Shown: positions 1 to 5,389, counted from the first letter of the stretch. The stretch: DNA of 5,389 bases from Gaoshiqia sp050298035 (GCA_050298035.1 JBNKTK010000176.1:1-5389), one strand, 5' to 3'. The notes: a model not told the origin generated them from the letters alone. A program made the numbers and translations.

Positions 1-568
1 TGCACAAAACTGCGCTGCCGAAGCAAAAGGCGCTTTTACAGGCGAAGTTTCAGCTTCAATGGTAAAATCTACCGGTGCCGGATACGTTATTTTAGGTCAC
101 TCTGAAAGACGTGAATACTACGGTGAAACCAGCGAAACCCTGAACAAAAAATTGGCTTTGACCCTTGAAAACGGGTTGACACCAATTTACTGCTGCGGTG
201 AACCGTTGGAAATCCGCGAAGCCGGAACACAAAAAGATTTCGTTATCAACCAGCTGAAAGAAACAATCTTCAAGCTGAGCGCTGACGATTTCAAAAAAGT
301 AATTGTTGCTTACGAACCAATCTGGGCTATCGGTACCGGAAAAACTGCAACCACTGAACAAGCACAGGAAATGCACAAAGACCTGCGCGACGCTATGGCC
401 GCTCAATACGGACAGGAAGTTGCCGACGAAATTTCAATTTTGTACGGTGGAAGCTGCAACCCGAAAAATGCAAACGAATTGTTCGCCAACCCGGATGTTG
501 ATGGTGGATTGATCGGAGGCGCTTCGCTGAAAGCCGACGATTTCCTTGCAATCATCAATGCATACTAA
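1..568 (+). CDS. tpiA: Triosephosphate isomerase, C-terminal three quarters (5' end outside window)
   Basis: This cytoplasmic glycolytic enzyme interconverts dihydroxyacetone phosphate and glyceraldehyde-3-phosphate. The open frame enters the window already in progress (first whole codon at base 2) and gives 188 residues. TIM-family enzymes are about 250 residues, so roughly 60 N-terminal residues are missing, including the catalytic Asn/Lys of the first strand. The visible part contains the family signatures in order: GHSERR with the electrophilic His (visible residue 33), AYEPIWAIGTG with the catalytic-base Glu (visible residue 105, codon 314-316) and flexible loop 6, then the phosphate-binding LYGGS and GGLIGGASL loops near the C-terminus. 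It stops with TAA at 566-568. A Met codon lies at 59, but the frame and homology continue upstream of it, so it is not the start. All visible catalytic residues are intact. Identification is very secure. Confidence 0.97.
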   Translation, partial: AQNCAAEAKGAFTGEVSASMVKSTGAGYVILGHSERREYYGETSETLNKKLALTLENGLTPIYCCGEPLEIREAGTQKDFVINQLKETIFKLSADDFKKVIVAYEPIWAIGTGKTATTEQAQEMHKDLRDAMAAQYGQEVADEISILYGGSCNPKNANELFANPDVDGGLIGGASLKADDFLAIINAY

Positions 569-598
569 TCGCTGAAGGATTTATTTTTCAAATACAGC

Positions 599-631
599 AG
601 AGGTTGTCCCCCAAAGGGCAACCTCTTTTTT
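599..631 (+). terminator. Intrinsic terminator of tpiA
   Basis: An 8-bp perfect stem (599-606 with 619-626) is extended by CCC/GGG pairs after a single bulged T and followed by a T run through 631. It lies 30 bases after the tpiA stop codon in the correct orientation, so tpiA probably ends its transcript here. The 5' arm and loop (602-616) are nearly the same as bases 685-698, at the left edge of the next hairpin. Confidence 0.88.
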
Positions 632-682
632 ATGCTTACAATTCGGAAGTAAATGTTTTGGTCAGCCGGGCTAATATTAGAA

Positions 683-831
683 AGGGTTGTCCCCAAAGTA
701 CCATCAGTCGTCTTTGCGAAGGAGGAACGACTGAAGCAATCTCCAAAGAAATAGATTGCTTCTCCGGCAATTGCCGGATCGCAATGACGCATCACGATAG
801 TTTTACGACTTTCGATACAGCCCTCTTTTTT
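683..831. repeat. REP-like large imperfect hairpin with terminator-like 3' end
   Basis: Several nested complementary arms are visible. Bases 683-690 pair with 817-824 (one G-T), 695-699 with 808-812, 709-718 with 780-789 (one mismatch), and 733-742 perfectly with 753-762. A perfect 16-bp palindrome, TCCGGCAATTGCCGGA, sits at 763-778 in the 3' half. The outer stem is followed by a T run (826-831), so the plus-strand RNA would end like an intrinsic terminator. The inner part (TTTGCG ... GAAGCAATCT ... AGATTGCTTC ... CGCAATGACG) resembles, from memory, a dispersed palindromic repeat class found between genes in many bacteria. No coding frame here looks real. Copy number in this genome cannot be judged from the window. 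Confidence 0.7.
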
Positions 832-929
832 GTTTTCATGACAAGTTCATCTTGTTCCGGAACAGAGAAATATTTTTCGGCAAAACGGTTTCAGATTTGT
901 CCGTTTTTTATAATTTCAGTCCAAAATCA

Positions 930-1002
930 GCCTCTTTAGCTCAGTTGGTAGAGCAGCTCATTCGTAATGAGCAGGTCGCGGGTTCGAGTCCCGTGAGAGG
1001 CT
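930..1002 (+). tRNA. tRNA-Thr, anticodon CGU (reads ACG)
   Basis: A complete 73-nt cloverleaf can be folded. The 7-bp acceptor stem is 930-936 with 995-1001 (last pair T-G). The D stem is GCTC/GAGC (939-942 with 951-954). The 5-bp anticodon stem is 956-960 with 968-972, around the loop TTCGTAA with anticodon CGT at 963-965. The T arm is 978-982 with 990-994 around TTCGAGT. The discriminator base is T1002. CCA is not encoded, so it must be added after transcription. A T run at 1006-1011 directly follows and may help end transcription. The gene is on the same strand as tpiA but is separated from it by a terminator and the REP-like hairpin, so it probably has its own promoter. Confidence 0.96.
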
Positions 1003-1140
1003 CTGTTTTTTGGACTACCCGGGAAATTTCTGCTGTACCTCACAGGTTTTGAACGAACAATGATCATTGACAAATAATCAATAAGAAATATCGAATAAGG
1101 AATAAGAAATAATCTATCATTATTGTTCCGAAGATTGAAA

Positions 1141-1280
1141 TTACGTCCCTATGGGACTTTTATGTGATTCACATCTTGCTTTCTACCACCATTTTGCCCC
1201 TCAGGGGCAATCCCGGCAGGGATAAAATATAGGTAGAAAAAAGTTGCCCCTAGTTTATTCAAAGTCCCATAGGGACATAA
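1141..1280. repeat. Nested inverted-repeat intergenic element (multi-hairpin)
   Basis: The outer arms are a perfect 16-bp inverted repeat, GTCCCTATGGGACTTT at 1145-1160 and its complement at 1261-1276. Each arm also contains its own GTCCC/GGGAC hairpin. Inside, TTTCTACC (1180-1187) pairs with GGTAGAAA (1232-1239) and ATTTT (1191-1195) with AAAAT (1224-1228), separated by a 3x3 internal loop. That inner stem is capped by two adjacent hairpins: TTGCCCC-TCA-GGGGCAA (1194-1210) and TCCC-ggca-GGGA (1211-1222). TTGCCCC recurs at 1244-1250, offering an alternative partner. The whole folds as a branched cruciform or RNA. It lies between convergent genes. From memory, similar GTCCCTA(C/T)GGGAC-type modules are scattered in Bacteroidota intergenic DNA; this was not checked. 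Confidence 0.72.
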
Positions 1281-1393
1281 TATTTTTAATATTCCTAGAA
1301 GTTTTAATCAATTTTAGTCGGACACTAATGATAATCTATAAATAATTTCCAACCGCAACACCCCAAAGGACTACTTCCACTGTTACAATACAC

Positions 1394-1420
1394 AAAAAAG
1401 GCAGAGTTTTCACCCTGCCT
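1394..1420 (-). terminator. Intrinsic terminator of the cysD-cysN operon
   Basis: Read on the minus strand, a 9-bp stem (AGGCAGGGT with ACTCTGCCT, one G-T pair) closes on a GAAA tetraloop and runs into a stretch of six T at 1399-1394. It lies 22 bases after the cysN stop codon, in the right orientation. Confidence 0.9.
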
Positions 1421-1441
1421 CATCTATCTGGTTTAAAAATT

Positions 1442-3334
1442 TTACAATGGGAAGATACCGTTCTCGCGACAGTATTCAATAATTCGCTCGGGGTTTTGCC
1501 CGTTATCTTTCGGGTTCAGAACCAAGGCAACCTGTTCCGGCTCGTCAAAAGCAATATCAATTCCCGGCACGTATCTCAGGTTTTCCTGTGAATAAAATTC
1601 AGGCCTGTTCTTTTTGCAGTCTTCCAGATCAGCTTTCATATAGAAAAGATGGAAGCGCTCTGGTCCAACGATTTTCTCAACCTGCTCGCGGATATCTTTG
1701 TCCGGAGAAATAAACGAACAAATCGTAATAATTCCCTGGTCGTTCAGGATGCGGCAAACTTCGGCAACGCGGCGCAAATGCTCAGCACGGTCGGTTGGCG
1801 AGTAATCCAGCTCTTTTGAAAGTCCTGAGCGCACAGAACTGCCGTCAAGCAGAACAACCGTTGCACCCATGTCGAATAATTGCTTTTCGAGGCTGAATGC
1901 CATTTCATTTTTACCCGATCCGTGCAAGCCGGTTACCCACAGGGTTGCCCCTTTTTGGTTGTAACGTTTCTGGTATGCAGCGTCAGAAATCAGTCCTTCT
2001 CCCCTGCGAATCTGTTCACGATCGTCGGCACTTATTTTTGAAGGCAGATCGTCGGCGCTTAAACGGTCGATAATCATCCCCACGGCAACCGTGTTGTGCG
2101 AAACAGGGTCGATCAACACAAACGAGCCGGTGCTTTTATTTTTCTTATACGGGTCGAAGAACAACGGCTTGTTGGTCGTCAACACCACCCGTCCGATCTC
2201 ATTCAACTCAAAATGATCAATTTCAGATTTTTGAAGTGTATTGACATCAACTTTATACTGAATTTTATCTACACGCGCCTTTGTGTTGTTATTGGCATGT
2301 TTGATAAAGAAATGCGTTGTGGGGTCCATCGGCTTTTCGTCCATCCAAACCAGCATCGATTCGAAATGACGTTCAACGCGAGGCAAATTATCCGGGTAAA
2401 CAATCATGTCACCACGGGAAATATCAATTTCATCTTCCAGCGTGATTGTTACCGATTGAGGAGGGAAAGCTTCGTTCAATTCGCCATCGTAGGTGGTAAT
2501 TGTTTTTATCGTTGATGTTTTGCGTGATGGCAAAACCATTACTTTCTCTCCTTTTTTGACAATACCTCCGGCAACACGGGTCGAAAAACCACGGAAGTTG
2601 TTATCCGGTTTTAGCACGTATTGCACCGGGTAACGCATATCGGCAAAATTGCGATCGGAACTGATATGAACCGTTTCCAGGAAATCGAGCATACACTTGC
2701 CTTTATACCAGGGCATGCGCTCTGACGGCTCAACCACGTTATCGCCTTTCAGGGCTGACAGTGGAATAAAATTGACATCCGGGATATCGAGCTGGGCCAC
2801 AAAGTTGTTATAGTCTTCGCAAATTTCATCAAAAACTTTCTGGTCAAAATTGACCAGGTCCATTTTATTTACCGCCAGCACAACATGCTTGATCCCCAGA
2901 AGCGAAACCAGGAACGTGTGACGGCGTGTTTGTGTAATCACACCTTTGGTGGCATCAATCAGGATGATCGCCAGGTTGGCAGTAGATGCGCCGGTAACCA
3001 TGTTCCGGGTGTACTGTTCGTGCCCCGGGGTGTCGGCAATAATGAATTTACGCTTGTTGGTCGAGAAATAGCGATAGGCCACGTCAATCGTGATCCCCTG
3101 CTCCCGTTCGGCTTTCAATCCGTCAAGCAACAAGGCATAGTCAATATCCTCGCCGGCATGACCAATCCGCTTACTGTCGCGCTCCAAGGCCGAAAGCTGA
3201 TCCTCGTATAGTTTTTTACTATCGAAAAGCAGGCGTCCGATAAGCGTTGATTTTCCGTCATCTACCGAACCTGCTGTTAACAAGCGCAGCAAATCTTTCT
3301 TTTCGTCCTGATCTAAAAATGCTTTTATGTCCAT
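1442..3334 (-). CDS. cysN: Sulfate adenylyltransferase subunit 1 (GTPase) fused to a divergent APS-kinase-like domain
   Basis: With CysD this makes adenosine 5'-phosphosulfate (APS) from sulfate and ATP, coupled to GTP hydrolysis, in the cytoplasm. The 630-residue product is much longer than a plain CysN (about 475). Residues 15-225 are a translation-factor-type GTPase: P-loop GSVDDGKST (22-30), DTPGHE (101-106), NKMD (156-159), SAL (193-195). Beta-barrel domains run to about 425, followed by a linker. Residues 461 to about 608 match APS kinase (CysC), including WVTGL, VRSGL, EHLRRVAEV and FISP. In that domain the Walker A reads GLHGSGKNE, with Asn476 in place of Ser/Thr, and the usual DGDxxR reads DGSSVR (497-502), so kinase activity is doubtful. 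A regulatory role is possible. The ATG at 3334 gives an N-terminus that aligns with E. coli CysN; no strong Shine-Dalgarno is seen. cysD is upstream but separated by an inserted gene. The GTPase call is very secure; the activity of the CysC part is open. Confidence 0.95.
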   Translation of the reverse strand: MDIKAFLDQDEKKDLLRLLTAGSVDDGKSTLIGRLLFDSKKLYEDQLSALERDSKRIGHAGEDIDYALLLDGLKAEREQGITIDVAYRYFSTNKRKFIIADTPGHEQYTRNMVTGASTANLAIILIDATKGVITQTRRHTFLVSLLGIKHVVLAVNKMDLVNFDQKVFDEICEDYNNFVAQLDIPDVNFIPLSALKGDNVVEPSERMPWYKGKCMLDFLETVHISSDRNFADMRYPVQYVLKPDNNFRGFSTRVAGGIVKKGEKVMVLPSRKTSTIKTITTYDGELNEAFPPQSVTITLEDEIDISRGDMIVYPDNLPRVERHFESMLVWMDEKPMDPTTHFFIKHANNNTKARVDKIQYKVDVNTLQKSEIDHFELNEIGRVVLTTNKPLFFDPYKKNKSTGSFVLIDPVSHNTVAVGMIIDRLSADDLPSKISADDREQIRRGEGLISDAAYQKRYNQKGATLWVTGLHGSGKNEMAFSLEKQLFDMGATVVLLDGSSVRSGLSKELDYSPTDRAEHLRRVAEVCRILNDQGIITICSFISPDKDIREQVEKIVGPERFHLFYMKADLEDCKKNRPEFYSQENLRYVPGIDIAFDEPEQVALVLNPKDNGQNPERIIEYCRENGIFPL

Positions 3335-3343
3335 TTTTCTAAT

Positions 3344-3400
3344 TGTCGTTGTCTGGTTAATAAGTTCTTGTTGTCCTGTTATCTTGTTGTCTGGTTGTCA
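3344..3400 (-). repeat. Left inverted-repeat arm, GACAAC-rich (downstream of the four-helix-bundle gene)
   Basis: On the minus strand this tract begins exactly at the TGA stop codon of the small gene (3400-3398) and consists of degenerate units GACAAC/GATAAC spaced by 2-4 bases. A second, less ordered cluster of units (3356-3344) lies closer to the cysN start. It forms the partner of the tract at 3778-3809 in inverted orientation. Confidence 0.65.
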
Positions 3401-3760
3401 AGACCTCCAATTACTCTCTACATATTTTATAAAGTTGAAAATCTTTATCCCGGCCTTATCTAATTCATCCGCAATCTTTTCCCATCCTGTATTGGGATGT
3501 ATTGTCAGAAGAAATTCAGCCTGAGAAATCGATTCCAAGCAAGAAGCATGGCTATACACTAAAAACCGAAGAAAATCGCCTTTATATTTGCGCCTTCCAT
3601 ACCCTTCAACAATATTATCTTTTATTGACTGGCTAGCCCTTCGGATTTGGGAACCCGTTTCAAATTTATCCGGATTTGGAAGATTCATGCTCAGCTTATA
3701 TATTTCAACAGCAAGCTGAAATGATATTTGATAAATCTCCAAATCTTTATAACTATTCAT
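3398..3760 (-). CDS. Four-helix-bundle protein of the 23S rRNA intervening-sequence (IVP/S23) family
   Basis: The product is 120 residues, the usual size for this family, and looks intact. Family features visible are the N-terminal YKDLEIYQISFQLAVEIYKL helix, LPNPDKF (27-33), the signature QIRRASQSIKDNIVEGYGR (38-56), and a third helix GDFLRFLVYSHASCLESISQAEFL. Proteins of this family form four-helix bundles. They were first noticed as ORFs inside 23S rRNA intervening sequences and are structurally related to the Avd accessory protein of diversity-generating retroelements. The molecular role of stand-alone copies is not established. Here the gene lies between cysD and cysN on the same strand, 57 bases after the cysD stop and 63 bases before the cysN start. 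Its stop codon overlaps the first repeat unit of the left arm. A sulfur-related role is unlikely; an inserted selfish or accessory gene is the better reading. Confidence 0.88.
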   Translation of the reverse strand: MNSYKDLEIYQISFQLAVEIYKLSMNLPNPDKFETGSQIRRASQSIKDNIVEGYGRRKYKGDFLRFLVYSHASCLESISQAEFLLTIHPNTGWEKIADELDKAGIKIFNFIKYVESNWRS

Positions 3761-3777
3761 CTGCTATATTTTAACAA

Positions 3778-3809
3778 TGACAACCGGATAACAATGACAA
3801 CGGACAACC
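3778..3809 (+). repeat. Right inverted-repeat arm, GACAAC-rich (upstream of the four-helix-bundle gene)
   Basis: This tract contains three GACAAC units and one GATAAC. It lies 17 bases upstream of the small gene's ATG and seven bases after the cysD stop. It is the imperfect inverted copy of 3369-3400, the first eight bases (TGACAACC) being identical when read inward to outward. Confidence 0.65.
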
Positions 3810-3816
3810 TTTTATA

Positions 3817-4725
3817 CTAAAAATAACCTTCGCGTTTTTTCTGTTCCATGCTGGCTTCCTGGTCGAAGTCGATCACGCGGGTTGTGCGTTCCGAAACAGT
3901 AACAGTCATCATTTCTTCAACAATCTGCTCAATTGTTTTGGCCTCCGATTCGATTGCACCAGTTAGCGGGTAACATCCCAAGGTGCGGAAACGAACCATT
4001 TTCATCTCGGCTTTTTCGGCCATTTCCTTTGGCATCCGTTCGTCGTCAACCATAATCAGGTTCCCGTCAACATCGACAACCGGCCGCTCTTTGGCGTAGT
4101 ACAAAGGAACAATCGGAATATTTTCCAAACGAATATATTGCCAGATATCCAATTCTGTCCAGTTTGAAATTGGGAAAACACGGATTGATTCGCCTTTATG
4201 CACCCGTGCATTGTAAATGTCCCAAAGCTCGGGGCGCTGGTTTTTCGGATCCCACTGGTGAAATTTATCACGGAAAGAGAAGATGCGCTCTTTGGCCCTC
4301 GACTTTTCCTCATCACGGCGGGCACCACCAAAAGCTGCATCAAATTTATATTTGTTCAGCCCTTCGAGCAATGCCTGGGTTTTCATCACATCGGTATGTA
4401 CTTTACTTCCATGCGTAAAAGGGCCAATTCCCGATTCGTACCCTTGCTTGTTATAATGAACGATCAAGTCCCAGCCATTTTCCTTCGCGTAATTATCGCG
4501 GAATTCGATCATTTCACGAAATTTCCATTTTGAATCAATGTGCATTAGTGGGAAAGGGACTTTCCCCGGATAGAAAGCTTTTTCAGCCAGACGGACCATC
4601 ACCGATGAATCTTTCCCGATTGAATACAGCATCACCGGGTTTTCAAATTCGGCAGCTACTTCCCTGATAATATGGATAGCCTCTGCTTCGAGCTCCCGCA
4701 AATGCGACAGATTGTATTTATTCAT
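3817..4725 (-). CDS. cysD: Sulfate adenylyltransferase subunit 2 (ATP sulfurylase small subunit)
   Basis: This is the catalytic adenylyl-transfer subunit that, with CysN, converts sulfate and ATP to APS and pyrophosphate. The product has 302 residues, the same length as E. coli CysD as recalled, and aligns end to end, finishing with the family-typical REGYF. An ATP-pyrophosphatase (PP-loop) motif YSIGKDSSVM is at residues 34-43. The conserved FGGARRDEEKSRAKER block is at 132-147, WDPKNQRPELW at 158-168, IRVFPISNWTELDIWQYI at 181-198 and RFRTLGCYPLTGA at 245-257. The ATG at 4725 matches the family N-terminus (LSHLRELEAEAIHIIREVAAEF). It follows the permease gene by 109 bases and has its own promoter-like box there. 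The gap to cysN is 482 bases, unusual for subunits of one enzyme, because another gene lies between. No broken or missing motif was seen. Confidence 0.97.
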   Translation of the reverse strand: MNKYNLSHLRELEAEAIHIIREVAAEFENPVMLYSIGKDSSVMVRLAEKAFYPGKVPFPLMHIDSKWKFREMIEFRDNYAKENGWDLIVHYNKQGYESGIGPFTHGSKVHTDVMKTQALLEGLNKYKFDAAFGGARRDEEKSRAKERIFSFRDKFHQWDPKNQRPELWDIYNARVHKGESIRVFPISNWTELDIWQYIRLENIPIVPLYYAKERPVVDVDGNLIMVDDERMPKEMAEKAEMKMVRFRTLGCYPLTGAIESEAKTIEQIVEEMMTVTVSERTTRVIDFDQEASMEQKKREGYF

Positions 4726-4748
4726 AATAACGATTTTTCAATTCCTCT

Positions 4749-4762
4749 CAGGCACATGCCTG
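4749..4762 (-). promoter_or_regulatory. Short inverted repeat in the cysD leader
   Basis: CAGGCA and TGCCTG (6-bp perfect arms, 2-base spacer) lie 24 bases upstream of the cysD start codon and downstream of the candidate -7 box. The position fits an operator for a dimeric regulator of the sulfur genes. The 2-base spacer is too short for a normal RNA hairpin of full length. No regulator is named; the function is inferred from position and symmetry. Confidence 0.35.
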
Positions 4763-4781
4763 TGTTAAAAACATTCGCCTG

Positions 4782-4789
4782 CAAAAATA
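4782..4789 (-). promoter_or_regulatory. Candidate Bacteroidota-type -7 promoter box for cysD
   Basis: On the minus strand the sequence TATTTTTG matches the Bacteroidota primary sigma factor -7 consensus TAnnTTTG exactly. It lies 56 bases upstream of the cysD ATG, in the gap after the permease stop. No good -33 TTTG is seen at the expected distance, so it may be weak or activator-dependent. It suggests cysD-cysN can be transcribed apart from the permease. Confidence 0.4.
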
Positions 4790-4834
4790 GTTGATTCTGA
4801 CTAATATTAATGGGTATTAATTCTTATTCTCCCC

Positions 4835-5389
4835 CTAAAATGGCCAAATCATCGGAATCAAAATCATCGAAATAATGAAGGCAATAACGTTCAATGGCAA
4901 GCCGGCTTTGGTATAGTCGCTGAATTTGTAGTTTCCGAGACCTTGCACCAAAAGATTGGTTTGGTAACCAATTGGCGTTGCAAAACTGGCAGATGCAGCA
5001 ATACAAATAGCAATAAAGAATGGTTTTGGATCAACATTAAGCTGATGTGCTGCCGAATAGGCAATAGGAAAAACAAGCGCTGCAGCCGCATTGTTGGTAA
5101 TTACTTCTGTGAAAATGGTTGTAATCAGATAAATCGTGATCAGAACACCCATTGGCCCCCACGATTTTGAAAAGTTAATAGCTGTCAAAGCAATACTGTC
5201 TGCCGCCCCCGAGTTCTGCAATGCTTTACTGATCCCGAATGCACAGGCAATGGTAATCAATACGTCCCACGAAATGGCTTTAGTATATTTCCGGTTTGGA
5301 AGAATATTCACCCAAGCCATCAGAATGGCAACAATTGCAGCAAAATAAAACATATCAGGCGTGTCACCATTAATTTCGGGCAAATAGCG
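4835..5389 (-). CDS. SLC13/DASS-type anion permease, C-terminal part (5' end outside window)
   Basis: This is an inner-membrane ion-coupled transporter; next to cysD-cysN, the likely substrate is sulfate. The frame runs off the right edge and gives 184 visible residues. Members with this type of C-terminus are usually several hundred residues long, so most of the protein is missing. Hydrophobic membrane segments are evident (FYFAAIVAILMAWVNIL, WDVLITIACAFGI, MGVLITIYLITTIF, ALVFPIAYSA, FFIAICIAASASF, LNVIAFIISMILIPMIW). The family's paired substrate/ion-site motifs are present: ITNNAAAALVFP and ATPIGYQTN followed by GLGNYKFSDYTKAG. It ends in TAG at 4837-4835 with no terminator visible before cysD, so read-through into cysD is possible. 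Substrate is inferred from context only; dicarboxylate or another anion is possible. There is no Met codon at the visible edge of the frame, so no start is assigned. Confidence 0.9.
   Translation of the reverse strand, partial: RYLPEINGDTPDMFYFAAIVAILMAWVNILPNRKYTKAISWDVLITIACAFGISKALQNSGAADSIALTAINFSKSWGPMGVLITIYLITTIFTEVITNNAAAALVFPIAYSAAHQLNVDPKPFFIAICIAASASFATPIGYQTNLLVQGLGNYKFSDYTKAGLPLNVIAFIISMILIPMIWPF

Larger units (their letters stand above)
1003..1441. other. Non-coding gap between convergent tRNA-Thr and cysN
   Basis: No credible gene is visible on either strand. After the tRNA T run there is a 12-bp perfect palindrome CAATGATCATTG (1058-1069). An AT-rich stretch follows in which AATAAGAAATA occurs twice (1080-1090 and 1101-1111, period 21). 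The nested inverted-repeat element is next (1141-1280), then about 110 bases of AT-rich sequence with no recognisable signal (1281-1393), and finally the cysN terminator. Confidence 0.75.
3344..3809. mobile_element. Putative small cassette: four-helix-bundle gene between inverted GACAAC-rich repeats
   Basis: The 23S-IVP-type gene is bracketed by two related low-complexity tracts in opposite orientation. On the plus strand, 3778-3809 starts TGACAACC and carries three GACAAC units plus one GATAAC. On the minus strand, 3400-3369 also starts TGACAACC and carries three GACAAC plus one GATAAC; further GACAAC/GACAAT units lie at 3356-3344. Aligned without gaps, the two 32-base arms agree at about 23 positions, and at more with one small gap on each side. 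The cassette splits cysD from cysN, which are usually adjacent. No transposase is present and no clear target-site duplication was found, so mobility is inferred. The outer boundaries are approximate. Confidence 0.5.

Noticed and set aside
882..918. AAAACGG/CCGTTTT stem (882-888 with 901-907) with T run, and a TTTC-N18-TAATTTCA promoter-like pair before tRNA-Thr
   Set aside because: The stem has a 12-base loop and is AT-rich, and the -33/-7 boxes match poorly. It may be the tRNA promoter region, but the sequence does not support a specific call.
604..1052. Open frames on the plus strand covering the hairpin and tRNA-Thr
   Set aside because: They run through a terminator, the REP-like hairpin and a well-formed tRNA gene, show no protein-like composition, and have no recognisable domain.
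1080..1280. CRISPR array
   Set aside because: The repeats are nested inverted arms and short AT-rich units, not regularly spaced identical direct repeats with unique spacers, and no cas gene is present.
1281..1393. Possible remnant of an insertion sequence in the AT-rich gap before the cysN terminator
   Set aside because: No inverted ends, no coding remnant and no target duplication could be seen; only AATATT-type simple sequence is present.
2096..3211. Plus-strand open frames within 2096-2515 and 2885-3211
   Set aside because: They are antisense to the highly conserved cysN GTPase and barrel domains and have no recognisable motifs; they arise from its codon pattern.
4056..4533. Extra frames on both strands within cysD
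   Set aside because: CysD is intact and full length across this stretch; the alternatives are in other frames and resemble nothing recognisable.
4726..4834. Riboswitch in the cysD leader
   Set aside because: The gap is about 109 bases and lacks the conserved cores of SAM, TPP or cobalamin riboswitches; only a short palindrome is present.

Overview
The window looks like the chromosome of a Bacteroidota bacterium, probably a Bacteroidales/Marinilabiliales-type lineage. The evidence is the protein style, the lack of strong Shine-Dalgarno sites before the genes, a TAnnTTTG-type -7 box upstream of cysD, a stand-alone 23S-IVP/four-helix-bundle gene, and repeat-rich intergenic DNA. This assignment is by eye and was not checked against a database.

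Layout. The plus strand carries the 3' three quarters of tpiA (triosephosphate isomerase, 1-568), closed by a clear intrinsic terminator (599-631). A large imperfect REP-like hairpin follows (683-831), then an intact tRNA-Thr(CGU) gene (930-1002). From 1003 to 1441 there is no gene. That stretch holds a 12-bp palindrome, a short period-21 direct repeat and a striking nested inverted-repeat element (1141-1280), ending in the terminator of the opposing operon (1394-1420, minus strand).

The minus strand, read right to left, is a sulfate uptake and activation locus. It contains the C-terminal part of an SLC13/DASS-type permease (4835-5389, cut by the window edge), cysD (3817-4725), a small 23S-IVP/four-helix-bundle gene (3398-3760), and a long cysN (1442-3334) whose C-terminus is fused to an APS-kinase-like (CysC) domain. 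The inferred logic is that the permease brings in sulfate and CysD plus the CysN GTPase make APS. The fused CysC-like domain would then either phosphorylate APS or, since its Walker A and DGD motifs are altered, only sense or bind nucleotide.

The two observations most worth following are these. First, the four-helix-bundle gene sits between cysD and cysN inside a pair of imperfect inverted GACAAC-rich repeats, like a small cassette inserted into the operon. Second, the CysC domain is divergent at its catalytic motifs, with no stand-alone cysC visible. The nested repeat at 1141-1280 and the REP-like hairpin at 683-831 are probably members of genome-wide repeat families.
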